Source: Chondrus crispus (taxonomy: Eukaryota > Rhodophyta > Florideophyceae > Gigartinales > Gigartinaceae). Taken from it: DNA of 64,000 nucleotides. The notes beneath the pieces were generated by a model that worked only from the letters and a program-made list of their open reading frames with translations, was not told the DNA's origin and searched no databases. Each line of letters starts with the position of its first letter. The stretch's first letter is position 1. This document shows, one piece after another, positions 61,368-64,000 of this stretch. Location: positions 130,938-194,937 of the forward strand of contig NW_005179068.1 of the NCBI RefSeq assembly GCF_000350225.1. Direction: 5' to 3'. The translations under genes were made by a program, and so were the position numbers.

Positions 61368-63236
61368 TTAAGATACGACAGTCGCCGCGCTTGATGATGG
61401 TGTTGCGGTGAGCCGGAGCGTGGAGAGTTGGTGCTCAAAGATCGTAGGTTTGAGGCGTTTCGTGAGGCAGTCTGCGGGATTGTCTCGCGATGGTATCTTC
61501 ACGGGGATAATGCGGCGTCGGAGCACTTGTTCATTGACTTAGTGGTATTTTACGTCGATGTGCTTCGATTTGGGCGTTGGGCGTGGAGATTTTGCCGTGG
61601 TGATGGTACCGGCGTTGTCTAGGTGGAGGGGAGTTGGTATGGGGGGATCGAGGGCGCGGAAGTCACGTAGGAGGTTGCGCAGGCATCTCGTGTGTTGAGA
61701 GGCATGGAAGGTGGAGATGTATTCTGCCTCCCATGTTGAGGATGTAACGAATTTCTGGGGTTGGGATTGCCAGCCAATGGGGCCTTGTCGCCAGAGCGCG
61801 ACGAAGCCTGTTGTGGAGCGACGTGTGTCGAGGCAGGACGCAAAGTCGGAGTCCGAGTACGCATCGAGGGGTCGGGGGGACGTGGCACACGTGTATGAGA
61901 TGCCGTGTGTCGGGGTGTGCTGAAGGTAGCGCAGGACTCGCTGTACTGCGTGCCAGTGTCGTTGGCAGGGGTCGTGTGAGTACCGGCCGAGGAGGCCCGT
62001 GACGAAGGCCAGGTCGGGGCGGGTGTTGTCGGCAAGGTAGCGGAGGCAGCCGACAGCGGCCGAGTAGGGGGTGGTGGAGGGGAGTTTGGCGTTGTCGGGT
62101 TTGCGGGCAGAGATGACAGTAGTGTCGTAGGTAGTGGGGCTGGGGTTCCAGGTCTCCATATTGAACCTTTTGAGTATGTCCATAATGAAGGAGGGTTGGC
62201 TGATCGAGATGGAGGTGGGTGTGCGGTCCACTTTCCATCCGAGGAGATGCCTGACCGGCCCGAGGTTTTTGACCGTGTAACGTGAGGCGAGTTTCGCGTG
62301 AGTGGAGTCAAGGAGGGGGCGATGATTGCTGACGGCAAGAAAGTCATCGATGGTTATGACAAATAGTACGAAGAGGGAACTGCGTTCATTGCGGAGCAGA
62401 AAGGTGCAGCTGTTACTGGTGAGGCGTGTGAAGTTCCAGAGTTTTAGGTTACTGGCGAGGCCTGAGGTGAATATTTTGCAGGCCTGTTTGGTGCCATATA
62501 TGTTGCCGGTGAGTACTCCGACATGTCCTGGGTGTTTGTATGACCCGTCAAATTGGGGTGCCTGATGGACGTAGATTGTCTCTTCAGAGCCGAGTAGTTC
62601 GTGTAGGAAGGCTGATTCGAGGTCCCAGTGTTCGGCAATGAGGGGGGTTCCGGCGGTGAGGGCAAGGGCGCAGCGGACGGCGTCTCGGTCCGCGACAGGG
62701 CTGGATATGTTATCAGGGTCATAGTGGACGTGCGGGATCTGCTTGTCACCCCGGGCTGTACATCTGGTTTTGCGGGAGATGATGTTGCCGGATTCATCAC
62801 GTTTGAGGCGTAGTGTGAATTTTAGTGGGAGCAGTGTAGCATCTGGTGGGAGGGATGATTTGGGAATGTATGAGAGGGTGCCGTGTTTCTCCAAGCTTTG
62901 AAGCTCAGAGTTCCAGGATTCTTCCCAGAGATGGGAGTTTGGTGCACGTCGTGAGGCGCAGAGAGAGCGCGGGTTGGTCGCCGCGTCGCCGTGTTCGGTG
63001 TTGGGGTTGAGGGTGTTGAGGCAGAATGCGGGCATGCCGATGAGCGGTTCGATGTGATCATCGGTTGTGATACAGTGTTGATTGTGGTTGAGGAGAACCG
63101 GCGGGGCGTGTGATTTGACGCGTGGGGGGAGTCGGGGGCGCGATTGTGTTGATACAAGGTCGCGGCTGGGGTCGTAGGGGATAAAGTCTGACGCACGACA
63201 TCGGCCGTTTTTTTGTGGTGGTGTTCCAGGTGGCAT
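61368..63236 (-). pseudogene. copia F reverse transcriptase and RNase H
   Basis: 565 open codons from 63236 to a TAA at 61539, then the same frame continues VNEQVLRRRIIPVKIP and DNPADCLTKRL to 61368. RT motifs: LKFTLRLKRDESGNIISRKT, HWDLESAFLHELL, GNIYGTKQACKIF. The catalytic site is FVITIDDFLAVS, with Thr where Tyr or Phe of [FY]-x-D-D is usual. RNase H: DAYSDSDFASCLDTRRSTTG, SSTWEAEYIS and PKSKHIDVKYH. Only one nonsense codon in over 600, so a fairly young copy. Confidence 0.9.
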
Positions 63237-63237
63237 A

Positions 63238-64000
63238 GTGGGTTGGGTCTGTACGGTAGAGGTAGCGGTGCAGGTGGGAGCGAGCGTGCAGTTTGGATTT
63301 CGTTGCAGGGTCTGTCACATAGCCGTATTGGCCGAAGGGGAGGAGTGTATTGATGGTGACTGGTGTGCGGGACCACAGTGTTTGTGGGAGTTGCTTGTGG
63401 GAGCGGTGGGGGGTATGGTTGTATTTGTCGATATAGTCCCGGGCGGCGTGTTCCCAAAATTGGGGGGCATGGCCGAGGAGGCCAGGGCAGCTCTGACATT
63501 GTCGAATATTGTGCGATTGGCACGTTCGGCTAGGGAATTTTCTTGGGGAGTGTGAGGGATAGTGGTGTGGAGGGTAATGTGTTAGTTGTCGTAGTATGCA
63601 CGGAGGTCATCGGAGATATACTCCTTGGCATTGTCACTGGTTACATGTCGTACGGTATGGCCCGAGAAGGGCTTGACCGATGTGAGGAATTTTTTGACAT
63701 TGAGTGCGGCGAGGGTGCGGCGAGGGTGGAAGGAGGCAAACAGCTTGCAGCTTCCTTCATCGATAAAGGTGATCATGTACCGGTTGTTATCGAGGGAGAG
63801 AGGGGTGATGGGGCCACACATGTTGGTGTGAAGGTGTGTGCCAGGGGCTGCGGCGCGTGGGTGACCATGGAATGGAGAGCGGGATTTCTTTCCCACGAGG
63901 CAGCCCGTGCATGTGAGGCGAGGAGGGGGGATTTCAAGGAGGGGGAAGGCCAAGGCAAGATTGTGCATGGCCATATGGTGAAGTTTTTGGGGATGTATGT
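63238..64000 (-). pseudogene. copia F integrase, running off the window
   Basis: 63974-63582: LTCTGCLVGKKSRSPFHGHP (the C-x2-C of the zinc finger), RYMITFIDEGSCKLFASFHP (first Asp), RHVTSDNAKEYISDDLRAYY (second Asp). A stop at 63582 is followed in frame by the continuation with ENSLAERANRTIFDNVRAAL (Glu) and FWEHAARDYIDKYNHTPHRS, down to about 63240. The zinc-finger His residues are at or past the right edge. Confidence 0.85.

Larger units (their letters stand above)
61228..64000 (-). mobile_element. Ty1/copia element (copia F), 5' part outside the window
   Basis: The 3' LTR starts at about 61228 (TGTAGGAGAGACTC); its inner boundary, before 61368, is not defined because the 5' LTR is not visible. 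Minus-strand integrase, RT and RNase H follow. Inserted into a MITE copy. Confidence 0.8.

Overview
This is eukaryotic nuclear DNA, very repeat-rich and almost devoid of ordinary genes. Nearly everything recognisable is transposable-element sequence: Ty3/gypsy and Ty1/copia LTR retrotransposons, pogo-like and hAT DNA transposons, a Tc1/mariner-type MITE and a piggyBac-like remnant. I see no bacterial operon signals, no CRISPR array and no rRNA or tRNA gene. Base composition is near 50% GC, reading frames are uninterrupted by obvious introns, and the mix of families (copia elements with a V-N-V-P-L-L-L-G-L-D type protease, gypsy elements with and without a chromodomain, multicopy polytopic membrane proteins) fits a red alga of the Chondrus type best. 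That assignment is inference.

Layout: 1-2415 decayed copia element (minus) with its short LTR; 2416-9195 mostly unassigned, with a piggyBac-like remnant near 4 kb and a Cys-rich ORF near 7.2 kb; 9196-9715 MITE; 10300-30848 copy A of a segmental duplication that carries an eight-helix membrane protein gene and has been swollen by four insertions (a 691-bp element, gypsy A at 13141-20393, pogo 1 at 21269-24075, gypsy B at 24553-30148); 30989-35768 a copia 3' end joined to a truncated gypsy C with its 5' LTR; 38035-39660 a hAT transposase; 39810-44868 copy B of the duplication, with a decayed membrane protein gene, empty sites for three of the four insertions, and its own solo LTR; 46163-51467 gypsy D joined to another copia 3' end; 51970-60866 copia E, whose 5' LTR is split by pogo 2 (58740-60779); 60882-61227 MITE fragment interrupted by copia F, which runs off the right edge.

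The standout is inside gypsy A. This element is complete: identical 269-bp LTRs, a perfect 5-bp target duplication (CACAT) and nearly intact gag-pol on the minus strand. Between the end of pol and the 3' LTR it carries an intact 490-codon gene on the opposite strand (13848-15320). Its product begins with a copy of the histone H3 N-terminal tail (22 of the first 30 residues identical). Lys4 and Lys14 are kept, while the positions of Lys9, Lys18, Lys23 and Lys27 are all non-lysine (A, R, R, R). The tail is followed by a Cys-rich segment, a papain-fold-like C...H...D region and a basic C-terminus. The gene has a strong Kozak context, a CRE-like TGACGTCA upstream and an AATAAA downstream, so it looks like a self-contained antisense cassette. 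I infer that the retrotransposon makes a histone H3 tail mimic that could engage or escape host chromatin machinery, perhaps for anti-silencing or integration targeting. That role is untested.
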